Below, in pieces: positions 1 through 8,835 of a stretch of 64,000 nt of DNA. Source of the DNA: Algoriphagus algorifonticola. Lineage in GTDB: Bacteria > Bacteroidota > Bacteroidia > Cytophagales > Cyclobacteriaceae. Location of the stretch: positions 62,001-126,000 of the forward strand of contig NZ_VLOG01000029.1 in NCBI RefSeq assembly GCF_007655305.1, read 5' to 3'. Within the stretch, counting starts at the first letter, position 1; each line of letters starts with the position of its first letter. A model generated the notes under the pieces. That model worked only from the letters and a program-made list of their open reading frames with translations. It was not told the DNA's origin and made no database searches. The translations under genes were made by a program, and so were the position numbers.

Positions 1-10
1 ATGCTCTTTC

Positions 11-54
11 TTAAATAAAAAATAAATCCCCCAGAGGCAGGCTTTGGGGGATTT
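11..54 (-). terminator. Rho-independent terminator after the DUF4494 gene
   Basis: Perfect 9-bp stem (AAATCCCCC at 24-32 with GGGGGATTT at 46-54) and a 13-nt loop. Read on the minus strand it is followed by a T-rich stretch (complement of 11-23). It lies just downstream of the minus-strand gene ending at 67. Confidence 0.8.
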
Positions 55-66
55 GTAAGAGAGGTT

Positions 67-561
67 TTAATCTTCTTCCTCCGCTTCTTGTTCCAGAGGT
101 TTGAAATTTCCCGGAGGCAAAGCCAGTTCCTCATCTTTTTCATAAGGGAAGACTTCTACAATTGGGCTTTCAGTGATGTCAGGCACTCGGAAACTTACCA
201 GCATATTGCTGAGACTTTCCTGAATTCTATCGAATGCTTGTTTGACATCTTCAGCAGTGACTATCATGTATTGTGTCACCTTTTTTTCTTTGCCACTTTC
301 TCCATCTGCTACCAAGTAGGTGATTTTGCACTTGTGCCATAGATCTGCATCCTCGTAGAAGAACACATCCACTATATTACTCTTGCTAATTCCAGTCACC
401 TGAAAGTCTCCACGAATCTGAGAGCCAAGTCTATCGTATAAAATTGCCTCAGCTTCAGTAAAAGACACAGCATCTACCAGGTACTGCTCGGATATATTTT
501 TGAGCAAGCCCTGCTCATTTTCTTTTGCATATTTTACTTTGCACAAAAACCAAGTTCTCAT
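67..561 (-). CDS. DUF4494 domain-containing protein
   Basis: A 164-residue acidic, soluble protein with no signal peptide or membrane segment. The N-terminus (MRTWFLCKVKY) and the paired motifs around FTEAEAIL and TAEDVKQAF match the DUF4494 family as I know it, which is largely confined to Bacteroidota and has no established function. The protein appears to hold two similar halves, each with a beta-rich 'K-I/V-x-Y' strand followed by an alpha-helical 'x-EAE/EDV' segment, and it ends in a Glu/Asp-rich tail. It stands alone, divergent from the patatin gene and closed by its own hairpin terminator. Family assignment is fairly sure; function is unknown. Confidence 0.8.
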   Translation of the reverse strand: MRTWFLCKVKYAKENEQGLLKNISEQYLVDAVSFTEAEAILYDRLGSQIRGDFQVTGISKSNIVDVFFYEDADLWHKCKITYLVADGESGKEKKVTQYMIVTAEDVKQAFDRIQESLSNMLVSFRVPDITESPIVEVFPYEKDEELALPPGNFKPLEQEAEEED

Positions 562-728
562 ATCATTCTAATTTGAGCCTGAAGGTAAAAGTTATAGATC
601 GAAAGGCCATATTCGGAAAGGAGAAAATAAATGGCTTTGAGAAAGTAGAATTTTAATACATTGATATTCAATAGGCTGAGTTTTAATTTTTTTCCCTTTT
701 AAGAAAAAACGTATCTTTTATCAGTCAT

Positions 729-2984
729 ATGAAAGATAAATTCTGGAATAGTCTTCCCATCCAACTTTTCTTGTTGCACCTCAAGAAAAATCTGGCCTTA
801 ATTCTGGTTTGGGTCCTGCTATTGGCAATTACCTTTGAAGGTTTTGGAGTGGTATTAGGAATCCCGTTTTTATTCTTGGATCCAGAATACTTACATGAGG
901 TTTCTTGGTTGAGCTTTATGTTGATGGGGATTGGATTCGCAGTCTTTACCATGGCCTATCACATGACAACTTATATTATTGATAGCCGGGAGTTTCCTTT
1001 TTTGGCAGTTATCAATAAGCCTTTTATTCATTTTTGCGTCAATAATTCCATTGTTCCTACCATTTTCTATGCCTGCTATTGCTTTAGGTTTGTAGAGTTC
1101 CAACTTCAGAATAATCTTCAAACAGAATGGCAGGTTGCCGGGTATTTTGGTGGGTTTACCTTAGGAAGTATTCTTTCCTATAGTTTGATTTTCGGATACA
1201 TTGCCTTTACCAATAAAGATTTTTTTATTCTGTTTGCCGGTTCAGTGGATAAGCGCCTGAGAAAAGTAAGACTTACCCGTGCTAATGTCCTGAGTAGATA
1301 TAAAGACCTCAAATCCAAGAAAGGTCAAGTACACTATTATCTCAATCTCAAATTAAGACTGGTTCCTGTACGACCGGATATTGCGAGGTTTGAAAGTGGG
1401 AAATTACTAAGGGTATTTGATCAGAATCATCTCAATCTATTTCTGATTCAGATTTTTCTAATAATCTTCGTTTTATTCTTAGGCTTTTTCAAAGAAGAAC
1501 CCATACTTCAACTACCCGCAGCCACGTCAGCAACTTTGTTACTTGCAATTTTGGTGATGTTGGTAGGAGCGGTCAGTTTTTGGCTGAGGAGTTGGGCTAC
1601 AGTAATTGTTTTTTCAGTTATTTTATTAGCCAATTATTTCTCCAACTTTCCTTTCCTAAATCGGCCTCATGAAGCTTTTGGGATGAATTATCAGACAGAA
1701 AAAGCTTCCTATACGCTGGATAAACTCAATGAAATCCTGCATCCAGACACGGTACTAAAGGATAGGCTCAACACTGAAAAAATCCTTGATAATTGGAAAG
1801 GAAACCTAGTAGAAGAAAAACCAAAAATGGTTTTGATTGCTGCTAGCGGTGGAGGTCAGCGAGCTGCACTTTGGACATTATCAGTCTTGCAAAATTTATA
1901 TGCTATCAATGATGGTGAAGTAATTAAACATACAGAGTTATTCACTGGTGCTTCTGGCGGGGTTCTGGGAGAGGCTTTTTTTAGAGAAATTTACCTCAGG
2001 TCCTTGGACGATCCTTCCGTCAACCCAACAGATTCTTTGTATCTGGATCAAATGTCGGCTGATAATCTCAACCCAATTATCTTTTCCTTACTAGTCAATG
2101 ATCTTTTGATCAGAAATCAATATTTCAAATATAATGATAGGCGTTATCTGAAGGATAGGGGATATGCTTTTGAAAATCAGTTGAATATCAATACTGATGG
2201 CGTCATGGATAAACCGTTGCATGCTTATAAGGAGCCTGAAGAAAGCGGAAAAATCCCTCTCTTACCAGTCACTTCCCTGATTACCAATGATGGAAGAAAG
2301 CTGGTTATCTCTCCTCATTCCATGTCTTATTTGGGTACTTCTATGATGGGGAAGTTGGGTTTGGATGAAAAAAAACAAAGCATAGATTTCTTGCGATTTT
2401 TCAGAGAGCAGGATGCAGAAGACATACGCTTTCTTTCTGCATTGAGAATGAGCGCTACCTTTCCCTTTATTACTCCCAATGTGCAATTGCCTTCTGAGCC
2501 TGTTATGGAGACAATGGATACAGGATTATCAGATAATTTTGGAATTCAGGATGCCTTGAGATTTACTTATGTTTTTCAAAAATGGATAGCTGAAAATACC
2601 TCTGGTGTAGTATTGATTACAATTAGGGATTCAGAAAAATCAACTGAGATTCCAGAAAGTCCTGTTCCCCGAATTTTTGAGAAGGTATTCAACCCATTGA
2701 AAAATATTTATTCCAATTGGGACAATGTTCAAACCATTCAAAATGAGGTTCTATTCAATTATATGGCAGAGTCTATGGCTTTTCCATTGGAAAAAATTGA
2801 GTTTGAATATGCTCCAGAGCTAGTTCAGGCTGAAGAACTCACAGGCAGTCAACAAACCATGCAAAGGGCTTCCTTGAACTGGAGATTAACAGCGAGAGAA
2901 AAGCAATCTATTTTGTTAAGTATCTATTCTCCTAAAAATCAGAATTCCCTTCAGCGTGTCAGTGAGATTTTCTCTAAAAAATAA
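729..2984 (+). CDS. Patatin-like phospholipase with N-terminal membrane domain
   Basis: 751 residues. The first ~300 residues contain several hydrophobic helices (around 15-45, 55-80, 95-115, 130-155, 235-255 and 265-310), so the enzyme is anchored in the inner membrane. The C-terminal part is a patatin/PNPLA fold: an oxyanion-type Gly-rich loop (ASGGGQRAAL, ~residue 375), the nucleophile elbow GASGG with catalytic Ser near 407, and the dyad Asp in DTGLSDNFG near 597. In canonical patatins this last motif is DGG/DGA, so the DTG is a variant. Patatins hydrolyse acyl esters of phospholipids or related lipids; the substrate here cannot be told. It is monocistronic, with a strong terminator right after the stop. 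The family call is secure, the role in lipid turnover is inference. Confidence 0.85.
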   Translation: MKDKFWNSLPIQLFLLHLKKNLALILVWVLLLAITFEGFGVVLGIPFLFLDPEYLHEVSWLSFMLMGIGFAVFTMAYHMTTYIIDSREFPFLAVINKPFIHFCVNNSIVPTIFYACYCFRFVEFQLQNNLQTEWQVAGYFGGFTLGSILSYSLIFGYIAFTNKDFFILFAGSVDKRLRKVRLTRANVLSRYKDLKSKKGQVHYYLNLKLRLVPVRPDIARFESGKLLRVFDQNHLNLFLIQIFLIIFVLFLGFFKEEPILQLPAATSATLLLAILVMLVGAVSFWLRSWATVIVFSVILLANYFSNFPFLNRPHEAFGMNYQTEKASYTLDKLNEILHPDTVLKDRLNTEKILDNWKGNLVEEKPKMVLIAASGGGQRAALWTLSVLQNLYAINDGEVIKHTELFTGASGGVLGEAFFREIYLRSLDDPSVNPTDSLYLDQMSADNLNPIIFSLLVNDLLIRNQYFKYNDRRYLKDRGYAFENQLNINTDGVMDKPLHAYKEPEESGKIPLLPVTSLITNDGRKLVISPHSMSYLGTSMMGKLGLDEKKQSIDFLRFFREQDAEDIRFLSALRMSATFPFITPNVQLPSEPVMETMDTGLSDNFGIQDALRFTYVFQKWIAENTSGVVLITIRDSEKSTEIPESPVPRIFEKVFNPLKNIYSNWDNVQTIQNEVLFNYMAESMAFPLEKIEFEYAPELVQAEELTGSQQTMQRASLNWRLTAREKQSILLSIYSPKNQNSLQRVSEIFSKK

Positions 2985-3008
2985 AAAGGAGTTTTTAGCT
3001 CCTTTTTT
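2983..3008 (+). terminator. Rho-independent terminator after the patatin gene
   Basis: AAAAAGGAG (2983-2991) pairs with CTCCTTTTT (2999-3007) and is followed by further T. The A-tract on the other side makes it potentially bidirectional, serving the convergent gene that ends at 3018. Confidence 0.85.
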
Positions 3009-3017
3009 GCTTTCAAA

Positions 3018-3497
3018 TCAATAGGCTAAGCCTAATTTTTTATAAATAAAATGCATCAACCAAGCGGGGCCTATCATTAGAAATTGGACGTCCTTCAGAA
3101 AGGATGGCTTTTTTCCTTCTACTTTATGTCCATAAAACTGAAAAATCCAGGCGATAACAAAAATACTCAAGCTGATCATCCAGAGCTTTCCGGGGAATAA
3201 GATGTCTAGAAAGTTGGCCAAAGCCAGGCACAGAGCCGAGAAAAATAACATTCCTAATGATAGTGGTGCTGATAGTGTTACATAATAAACCAATACCAAG
3301 AAAAGGATAATGGTTGCCCAATTAGCAAAATTTCCCAATAATGGAAGGTACTCGGGAAGGGGACCCTCAGGTATGCTGAAAATCAACCCAACTATGCTGA
3401 AAAATATAGCCGGAACACAAATCCAGTGAATTAATTTATTGGTCGGATTCTGATGGCTAAGGCCATATTCATGCAGGAGTTCATCAATTTTTCTCAT
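3018..3497 (-). CDS. Mpo1-like (DUF962/YGL010w) integral membrane protein
   Basis: 159 residues. It begins with the family signature 'LL-x-EY-x-x-SHQNPTNKLIHWICVP' (His residues near 15 and 24), followed by about four hydrophobic helices and a C-terminal helix ending in a short cytosolic tail. The family includes yeast Mpo1, an Fe(II)-dependent dioxygenase that alpha-oxidises 2-hydroxy fatty acids in phytosphingosine breakdown, and the conserved His residues are thought to bind iron. Many Cytophagales make sphingolipids, so a related role is possible but not shown. It is convergent with the patatin gene and divergent from the FAD oxidoreductase. Family assignment is good; substrate unknown. 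Confidence 0.8.
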   Translation of the reverse strand: MRKIDELLHEYGLSHQNPTNKLIHWICVPAIFFSIVGLIFSIPEGPLPEYLPLLGNFANWATIILFLVLVYYVTLSAPLSLGMLFFSALCLALANFLDILFPGKLWMISLSIFVIAWIFQFYGHKVEGKKPSFLKDVQFLMIGPAWLMHFIYKKLGLAY

Positions 3498-3572
3498 AGC
3501 TATTTGGGTTTTTTGGCATCTTTGATTTTAAATTACAAATTCTCTATTTCAAAATTTATAAACTGAACCAAA

Positions 3573-4703
3573 ATGTTTAGCTATTGGGAGTCAAAAAACT
3601 TTTTTAATCATGATCTGATTGTGGTGGGGGCAGGATTTGTGGGCCTTTCTACTGCTATTCATTTCAAGCGCAAAAATCCGAAAGCCAGTGTTTTGATTTT
3701 GGAAAGAGGAATTTTTCCAGTTGGAGCCAGTACCAAAAATGCTGGTTTTGCATGTTTTGGATCCTTAACAGAAATATTGGATGATTTTTGGAGTATGACC
3801 CAAGATGAGGTGGTGGAGTTGGTGAATAGAAGATATAAAGGACTTCAAAAGATCAGAAAAGAATTTGGGGATAAGGCCTTGGCGTATAAGCATAATGGAG
3901 GTTTTGAACTAATAGAAGAGGATCAGCTTGAAGCAGTTGAACAGATTCCTGAAATCAATCAACTTCTTGAAAAAAGCTTTGGAGGAAAAGTTTTCTCCAA
4001 GGTCAAGAAGTTTGAGAAAATGGGTTTCTCAGATAAAATCAAGATGGTGGTGAAAAATAAATTCGAAGGTGAGTTAGATCCTGCCAAATACCTGAGTTGC
4101 CTTTGGAACTTAGCTGGTGAATTGGGGGTCAAAATCGTAACTGGTGTAGAGGTACTGGAAATTGAAAAAGACACTGGAAGAATATTGGCTACCGATAAGT
4201 CTGAAAATCCGTTTTTTGAATTTTTCGGAGGTCAGGTTGCCATTTGCTCCAATGCATTTACCAAAAAAATCTGGAAGGAGTCTGAAATGGAACCGGGAAG
4301 AGGTTTGGTGATGGTTTCTAAGCCTTTAGAGTTTGAAATTCCTTGGAAGGGATGTTTCCATTTGGATAAGGGCTATGTGTATTTTAGGGCAGTAGATGGA
4401 AGACTCTTGCTGGGAGGCGCCAGAAATGTAGATTTTGAAGGAGAAAAAACAACCGAAAATAAAGTAAATCCCAAAATCAAGCAGCATTTGATAAAATTGG
4501 CAGAAGAGGTGATTTTTCCTGGAAAGGCTATCGAATGGGATAGAGAATGGACAGGAATCATGGCTTTTGGAGCTAAAAAGTCTCCATTGATACAGCAAGT
4601 AGGACTTAAAACAGCAGCCGGGGTAAGACTTGGAGGAATGGGAGTAGCCTTAGGATGGCAGGTAGGAAAAGAACTTAGCGACCTTTTGAGAAAAGGGAAT
4701 TGA
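3573..4703 (+). CDS. FAD-dependent oxidoreductase (DAO family)
   Basis: 376 residues. The N-terminal Rossmann motif DLIVVGAGFVGLSTAI (GxGxxG near residue 20) binds the FAD ADP moiety, with the ribose-binding Glu in LILERG. The 'GAST-KNAGFACFGS' segment resembles the conserved flavin loop of D-amino-acid oxidase-like enzymes such as glycine oxidase and sarcosine oxidase. A C-terminal FAD loop (GVRLGGMGVALGWQVG) closes the fold. There is no signal peptide, so it acts in the cytoplasm. The substrate is unknown; family members oxidise secondary or primary amines of small amino acids. nhaC follows 45 bp downstream on the same strand, so co-transcription is possible. Confidence 0.85.
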   Translation: MFSYWESKNFFNHDLIVVGAGFVGLSTAIHFKRKNPKASVLILERGIFPVGASTKNAGFACFGSLTEILDDFWSMTQDEVVELVNRRYKGLQKIRKEFGDKALAYKHNGGFELIEEDQLEAVEQIPEINQLLEKSFGGKVFSKVKKFEKMGFSDKIKMVVKNKFEGELDPAKYLSCLWNLAGELGVKIVTGVEVLEIEKDTGRILATDKSENPFFEFFGGQVAICSNAFTKKIWKESEMEPGRGLVMVSKPLEFEIPWKGCFHLDKGYVYFRAVDGRLLLGGARNVDFEGEKTTENKVNPKIKQHLIKLAEEVIFPGKAIEWDREWTGIMAFGAKKSPLIQQVGLKTAAGVRLGGMGVALGWQVGKELSDLLRKGN

Positions 4704-4748
4704 TTTTTTTTGGTTAGATTCAAGACTTCAATCACCAATTACTGATTA

Positions 4749-6200
4749 ATGCAAGAGAATATTCGAGCTCCCAAAGTGCTGGATGCACTGATTCCACTCA
4801 TTTTTTTGATAGTTCTGCTGGTTCTCAATATCCGTGTTTTTGGTACGGATGGACTGTCAGGTTCCAATCAAATTGTCTTGATTTTATCTGCTGGAGTCGC
4901 TGCCTTAGTTGCTATTTACAGACTTGGATTCCATTGGGAAACCTTGCAAGATGGCATGGTGAAAAGCATTAGCTCGGCCATGTCCAGTATTCTGATTTTG
5001 TTTCTAATTGGTGCTTTAGCCGGTACTTGGCTGCTATCGGGAATAGTTCCTGCGATGATTTATTATGGTCTTCAGGTCCTAAACCCAACCATATTTTTAT
5101 TTGCTGCCTGTATAGTCAGTGCTGTTGTTTCAGTTTCTACCGGGAGTTCCTGGACTACTGTTGCCACTGTAGGTGTAGCGCTTTTAGGAATTGGCAAGGC
5201 CCTGGGTTTTGAGGAAGGAATTATTGCCGGCGCTATTATCTCAGGTGCTTATTTTGGGGATAAAATGTCGCCGCTTTCGGATACAACCAATCTTGCTCCA
5301 GCAATGGCTGGTACTGATTTATTTACCCATATCAAGCATATGGCTAAAACAACGGTTCCATCCATCACCATTACTTTTATCATTTTCATCATTATAGGCT
5401 TCAATTATGAAACAAATGGCTCTGTCGATGATGTGAAGGCAATTTCTCAGGTGATTCAGGAAAACTTTAATATCAACGGCTGGTTATTCATCGTGCCCTT
5501 GGTGGTTTTGGTTTTAATCGTGAAAAAAGTACCTGCAATTCCTGCTTTGTTGGTTGGAGCTCTACTAGGTGGAGTATTTGCAATTATATTTCAACCTGAA
5601 ATAATTGCCTTGATTGCTGATGAAGGTGGCTCGTACGCTTATTTGAGTTTTAAGGCAGTGATGATGTCGCTTTACGGAGAGATATCTGTTGTGACCAGCA
5701 ATGATGTAGTGAATGAATTATTGGTGACCAGAGGAATGGGAGGGATGCTTAATACCATTTGGTTGATTATCTGTGCGATGATCTTTGGAGGTATTATGGA
5801 AGTAAGTGGCATGCTACGGGTTTTGGCTGAGGCCGTAATTCAGAAGGTTCACCGAGTGGGATCTCTTATAGCTTCTACCGCAGCAACTTGTGTGTTCTTT
5901 AATATTACCACTTCAGATCAGTATTTGGCGATCTTGGTTCCGGGTAGGATGTATGCAGATGTGTATAAAAAGAGAGGATTGAAACCTGAAAACCTGAGCA
6001 GAACATTGGAGGATTCAGCAACTGTTACTTCTGTGTTGGTTCCATGGAATACTTGTGGAGCAACTCAGGCTTCGGTATTGGGAGTGGCTACATTAGTGTA
6101 TGCACCTTATTGTTTTTTCAATATTATTAGCCCATTTATGACCATTCTTTATGGGTATTTGAACATTGGTATTAATTATTACGAGGAGGAAGAAGTTTAG
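4749..6200 (+). CDS. nhaC: NhaC family Na+/H+ antiporter
   Basis: 483 residues with about eleven to twelve hydrophobic helices over the whole length. Conserved NhaC-like segments are seen: STGSSWTTVATVG (helix ~140), the GAIISGAYFGDKMSPLSDTT loop (~165-185) and the late NITTSDQYLAILVPG plus SVLVPWNTCGA motifs. NhaC exchangers use the proton gradient to expel Na+ at the inner membrane. Relatives such as MleN couple malate/lactate exchange to Na+/H+, so the exact substrate is open. The 3' end lies 4 bp before the start chosen for the next gene, suggesting co-transcription with the exonuclease gene. Confidence 0.88.
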   Translation: MQENIRAPKVLDALIPLIFLIVLLVLNIRVFGTDGLSGSNQIVLILSAGVAALVAIYRLGFHWETLQDGMVKSISSAMSSILILFLIGALAGTWLLSGIVPAMIYYGLQVLNPTIFLFAACIVSAVVSVSTGSSWTTVATVGVALLGIGKALGFEEGIIAGAIISGAYFGDKMSPLSDTTNLAPAMAGTDLFTHIKHMAKTTVPSITITFIIFIIIGFNYETNGSVDDVKAISQVIQENFNINGWLFIVPLVVLVLIVKKVPAIPALLVGALLGGVFAIIFQPEIIALIADEGGSYAYLSFKAVMMSLYGEISVVTSNDVVNELLVTRGMGGMLNTIWLIICAMIFGGIMEVSGMLRVLAEAVIQKVHRVGSLIASTAATCVFFNITTSDQYLAILVPGRMYADVYKKRGLKPENLSRTLEDSATVTSVLVPWNTCGATQASVLGVATLVYAPYCFFNIISPFMTILYGYLNIGINYYEEEEV

Positions 6201-6204
6201 TGGC

Positions 6205-6807
6205 ATGATTCCATTTCGGATTAGCAAAGATGAAGTAAACGCTCTTCCTTTAGGGCAGTTTGAAGGCGAAATTTACCTGATTGACCAGGCAGATGATGTG
6301 CAGGAGGTAGTCGATTTTCTCGAGGATCAACCTATGTTGGGTTTTGATACCGAGACCAAGCCATCCTTCAAAAAAGGTATCATCAATCAAGTTTCCTTAT
6401 TGCAGCTTTCCACGCCAGAGCAGGCATTTCTATTTCGTTTGAATGAGGTGGGTTTTCCGGACTCGGTCAGAAATCTTTTGGAAAAGGAAAATATCGTCAA
6501 AATTGGTGCTGCTGTGCATGATGACATCAAAGCATTGGGCAAGTTGACGGATTCTTTTTATCCCAATTCATTTTTCGATTTGAATGATGAACTCAAGAAA
6601 GTGGGCTTTCACAATGTGGGGGTAAGAAATCTTTGCGCTATGGTCTTGGGAATGAGAATATCTAAATCAGAGCAGGTTTCGAATTGGGAGGCAGAGGAAC
6701 TGACCGAGAAGCAGCAGAGATATGCAGCCACAGATGCCTGGGCATGTTTGGAGATATTCAAAAAGCTAAGAAAGGATGGGTATTTGGACGCTTTATTCAA
6801 GTCCTAA
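6205..6807 (+). CDS. 3'-5' exonuclease domain protein (RNase D-like, DEDDy)
   Basis: 200 residues from the ATG at 6205. An upstream in-frame start would overlap nhaC and add 13 residues that do not look conserved; an AG-rich stretch (6183-6195) precedes the chosen ATG. All DEDDy exonuclease motifs are visible: Exo I GFDTET (~residue 46), Exo II in VKIGAAVHDDIKAL, and Exo III YAATDAW with catalytic Tyr and Asp (~179-183). There is no HRDC domain, so it is shorter than true RNase D (~370 aa) and resembles stand-alone single-domain nucleases. It trims RNA or DNA 3' ends in the cytoplasm. It overlaps the convergent yigZ-like gene by 15 bp. Confidence 0.87.
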   Translation: MIPFRISKDEVNALPLGQFEGEIYLIDQADDVQEVVDFLEDQPMLGFDTETKPSFKKGIINQVSLLQLSTPEQAFLFRLNEVGFPDSVRNLLEKENIVKIGAAVHDDIKALGKLTDSFYPNSFFDLNDELKKVGFHNVGVRNLCAMVLGMRISKSEQVSNWEAEELTEKQQRYAATDAWACLEIFKKLRKDGYLDALFKS

Positions 6808-7410
6808 AATTTCAATATCCTGACTTTCCTCTAAAAATTCTAATACAGAGGGCCTAAGCTTTTCCCGGAATTCTAAAGTCATCTCGCAGTCTAATTCCAT
6901 TTTTTGGTGTAAAATCTCCAAGTCCAATCTCTTGACCAGCTTCATCACCTCGTTCATAGCTGGATAGGGGAATTTGATTTGAACCTGCTCTTTTACAAGT
7001 TCTTCTATGATTTCATTTTCTTCTATAGCCAAACTGGCAGAGGTCTTATAAGCTTGGATCAATCCGCTTACTCCTAGTTTGGTTCCTCCAAAATACCGAA
7101 CCACTACAATCAAAATATTGGTTAGATTGTTGGATCTTATTTGCCCAAGGATAGGATCTCCTGCGCTATGATTGGGTTCCCCATCGTCCGAGGCCCTGAA
7201 AATATCTCCATCACGTCCCAGCACATAGGCAAAACAATGGTGTCTGGCATCGTAGTACTTTTTTCTCAATTCAGCCTGTTGCTCTTTGATTTCCTCCTCG
7301 GTTTTAACAGGAAAAGCATAGTAATGGAATTTGCTGTTTTTATCCTTGTATAGCCCGGAGGAAATCTTGGCAATGGTCAAAAAACTGTCTTTATCTATAT
7401 TCTCTTCCAA
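6793..7410 (-). CDS. yigZ: YigZ/IMPACT family protein
   Basis: 205 residues. The N-terminal UPF0029 domain is recognised by ARHHCFAYVLG, DDGEPNHSAGDPILGQI and the VVRYFGGTKLGVSGLIQAY block, and the C-terminal ~75 residues match the DUF1949 ferredoxin-like domain. The family is related to eukaryotic IMPACT, a regulator of the GCN2 kinase, and the bacterial role is poorly defined (nucleic acid binding has been proposed). The start codon is TTG at 7410, since an in-frame TAA lies a few codons upstream and no ATG is available. It is divergent from the cupin gene and convergent, with a 15-bp overlap, with the exonuclease gene. Confidence 0.87.
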   Translation of the reverse strand: MEENIDKDSFLTIAKISSGLYKDKNSKFHYYAFPVKTEEEIKEQQAELRKKYYDARHHCFAYVLGRDGDIFRASDDGEPNHSAGDPILGQIRSNNLTNILIVVVRYFGGTKLGVSGLIQAYKTSASLAIEENEIIEELVKEQVQIKFPYPAMNEVMKLVKRLDLEILHQKMELDCEMTLEFREKLRPSVLEFLEESQDIEILGLE

Positions 7411-7508
7411 GGTTCTAAATTATTCGAGACTTCGAAATTAGAAAATTAACGCATTGTAATCCCTTTTCCCTTTGAATTGTCTTAATTTTACATCTCTTGA
7501 ACAGAGCA

Positions 7509-7928
7509 ATGCAATTACATATCAATAAGGGAAAAGTACAATTTCTCGATTTAGGAGGAAAAGTGAACCTAGGGGGGCAATTGCATTTTTGGGAAAAAAA
7601 CGACCTATTCCCAAAAGGAATTCAGCGATGCTTTTGGATTACTGCTGTTCCTGAAAATGAAAGTCGGGGAAATCATGCGCATTGGAAAGAGTCTCAGGTA
7701 TTGGTAGCAATGCATGGGGTTATTCAGGTAGAAGTACATCAACCCGGACAACAAGCTCAATCTTTTACATTGGATCAACCTGGAAAAGGGCTTTTCGTGC
7801 CACCTATGCATTGGGTAAAAACTTCATTTAGCACTGATGCAGTTTTACTCGGCATGTCTGATAGAGAGTTTTCTGAGTCTGATTACATTCGTGACCTAGC
7901 ATATTTTGAAAGCCTTGGATCAGGATAG
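7509..7928 (+). CDS. WxcM-like cupin protein (sugar 3,4-ketoisomerase type)
   Basis: 139 residues from the ATG at 7509; a TTG four codons upstream is possible. The motifs CFWITAVPENESRGNHAHWKES and a carboxy-terminal SDYIRD match the WxcM/FdtA/QdtA cupin family, which isomerises dTDP-4-keto-6-deoxyglucose to the 3-keto sugar or acts as a related epimerase domain. The HAH pair sits where catalytic His residues lie in FdtA. It is followed on the same strand by a GNAT/FemAB-like transferase and a GT2 gene, so it probably takes part in an envelope glycan pathway. The first ~20 residues (FLDLGGKVNLGGQLHFWE) also fit the family. The exact sugar is unknown. Confidence 0.78.
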   Translation: MQLHINKGKVQFLDLGGKVNLGGQLHFWEKNDLFPKGIQRCFWITAVPENESRGNHAHWKESQVLVAMHGVIQVEVHQPGQQAQSFTLDQPGKGLFVPPMHWVKTSFSTDAVLLGMSDREFSESDYIRDLAYFESLGSG

Positions 7929-7938
7929 AACGAAGCAT

Positions 7939-8835
7939 GTGACATTTCAGCGTGAGGCTGTAAAAATTGAATCCAAAGATTATTTTTTGGCGGGGGAGGT
8001 ATTAGCCGATTTTCTTGAAGCCTTCGATTTTACTATTTATAAAAAAGACAAGCTAAAGGGTTGGATTTCATTTCGGATTACTTCTGATTACCATGCTATT
8101 TCCTTACCTAAAGCTCCCATGGGTGGCATTTGGCTTGAAAGAGGATTAGACTCTCAAGTGATTGAAGATTTTATCGCCTATGTTTTGGAAGAGCTGAAAA
8201 GCTTTGACGTCAAGCAGGTCAAAATTATTCAAGCCCCCAAACCTTACTCAGAAGATGCAGACCTGATCAATTATCTTCTATATCATTCAGGATTTGTCCA
8301 GGAAAAGCTTCAGGCTCATCATTTTTTTTGTGGAACCAAAAGAATGAAAAAATTCATTCAGTCTGAGTCAGCCTCATTTTCAAAGAAGTTGAAGAATCAG
8401 AAATTAGAGCTTTGCATAAGTTCTATTCAAAACTTTAATTTCTTACAAGAGATTGTTTCTTGGAATAAAAGAAGAGGTTATCAAGTAAATTTGGAAGAGT
8501 CCCGACTGATTCAGCAAGTCTCAAGTTTTCCTGAAAGGTATTTCCTGATTTCCTTAAAAAATGAAGGAATTGCTCAAGCTCATTCTTTGGCTGTCAAACT
8601 GAGTAGCAATAGTATGTACTATTATCTCTCGGCTGTAGATCCCAATACCAAATTCAAGCATCTAGGCGACTTGCTTCTTTGGGGGCTATTTCAACTGGCT
8701 GTTGATGAAAAGGTAGAATTTATTGATCTTGGATCCTCGGAAACAGATTCAGGAGCCAATCATAGCCTGATGTTCTTTAAAGCAAAATTTTCAAATGATG
8801 TATTCAATAAAATAATCTGGATTAAGGACATATGA
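7939..8835 (+). CDS. FemAB/GNAT-like acyltransferase
   Basis: No ATG lies near the N-terminus. I chose GTG at 7939 (298 aa), 10 bp after the upstream stop and preceded by AGGATAG; a TTG at 7906 would overlap the previous gene by 23 bp. The C-terminal half shows the pattern of BioF2-like/FemAB N-acetyltransferases: 'GIAQAHSLAV', 'YYYLSAVDPN', then a Lys/His and 'GDLLLWGLFQLA', and a final 'EFIDLGSSETDSGANHSLMFFKAKF' block. Such enzymes move acyl or aminoacyl groups onto sugars or peptides. Its place between the WxcM-type cupin and a GT2 suggests acylation of an amino-sugar, which is inference. The following gene overlaps by 4 bp (ATGA), indicating an operon. Confidence 0.65.
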   Translation: MTFQREAVKIESKDYFLAGEVLADFLEAFDFTIYKKDKLKGWISFRITSDYHAISLPKAPMGGIWLERGLDSQVIEDFIAYVLEELKSFDVKQVKIIQAPKPYSEDADLINYLLYHSGFVQEKLQAHHFFCGTKRMKKFIQSESASFSKKLKNQKLELCISSIQNFNFLQEIVSWNKRRGYQVNLEESRLIQQVSSFPERYFLISLKNEGIAQAHSLAVKLSSNSMYYYLSAVDPNTKFKHLGDLLLWGLFQLAVDEKVEFIDLGSSETDSGANHSLMFFKAKFSNDVFNKIIWIKDI

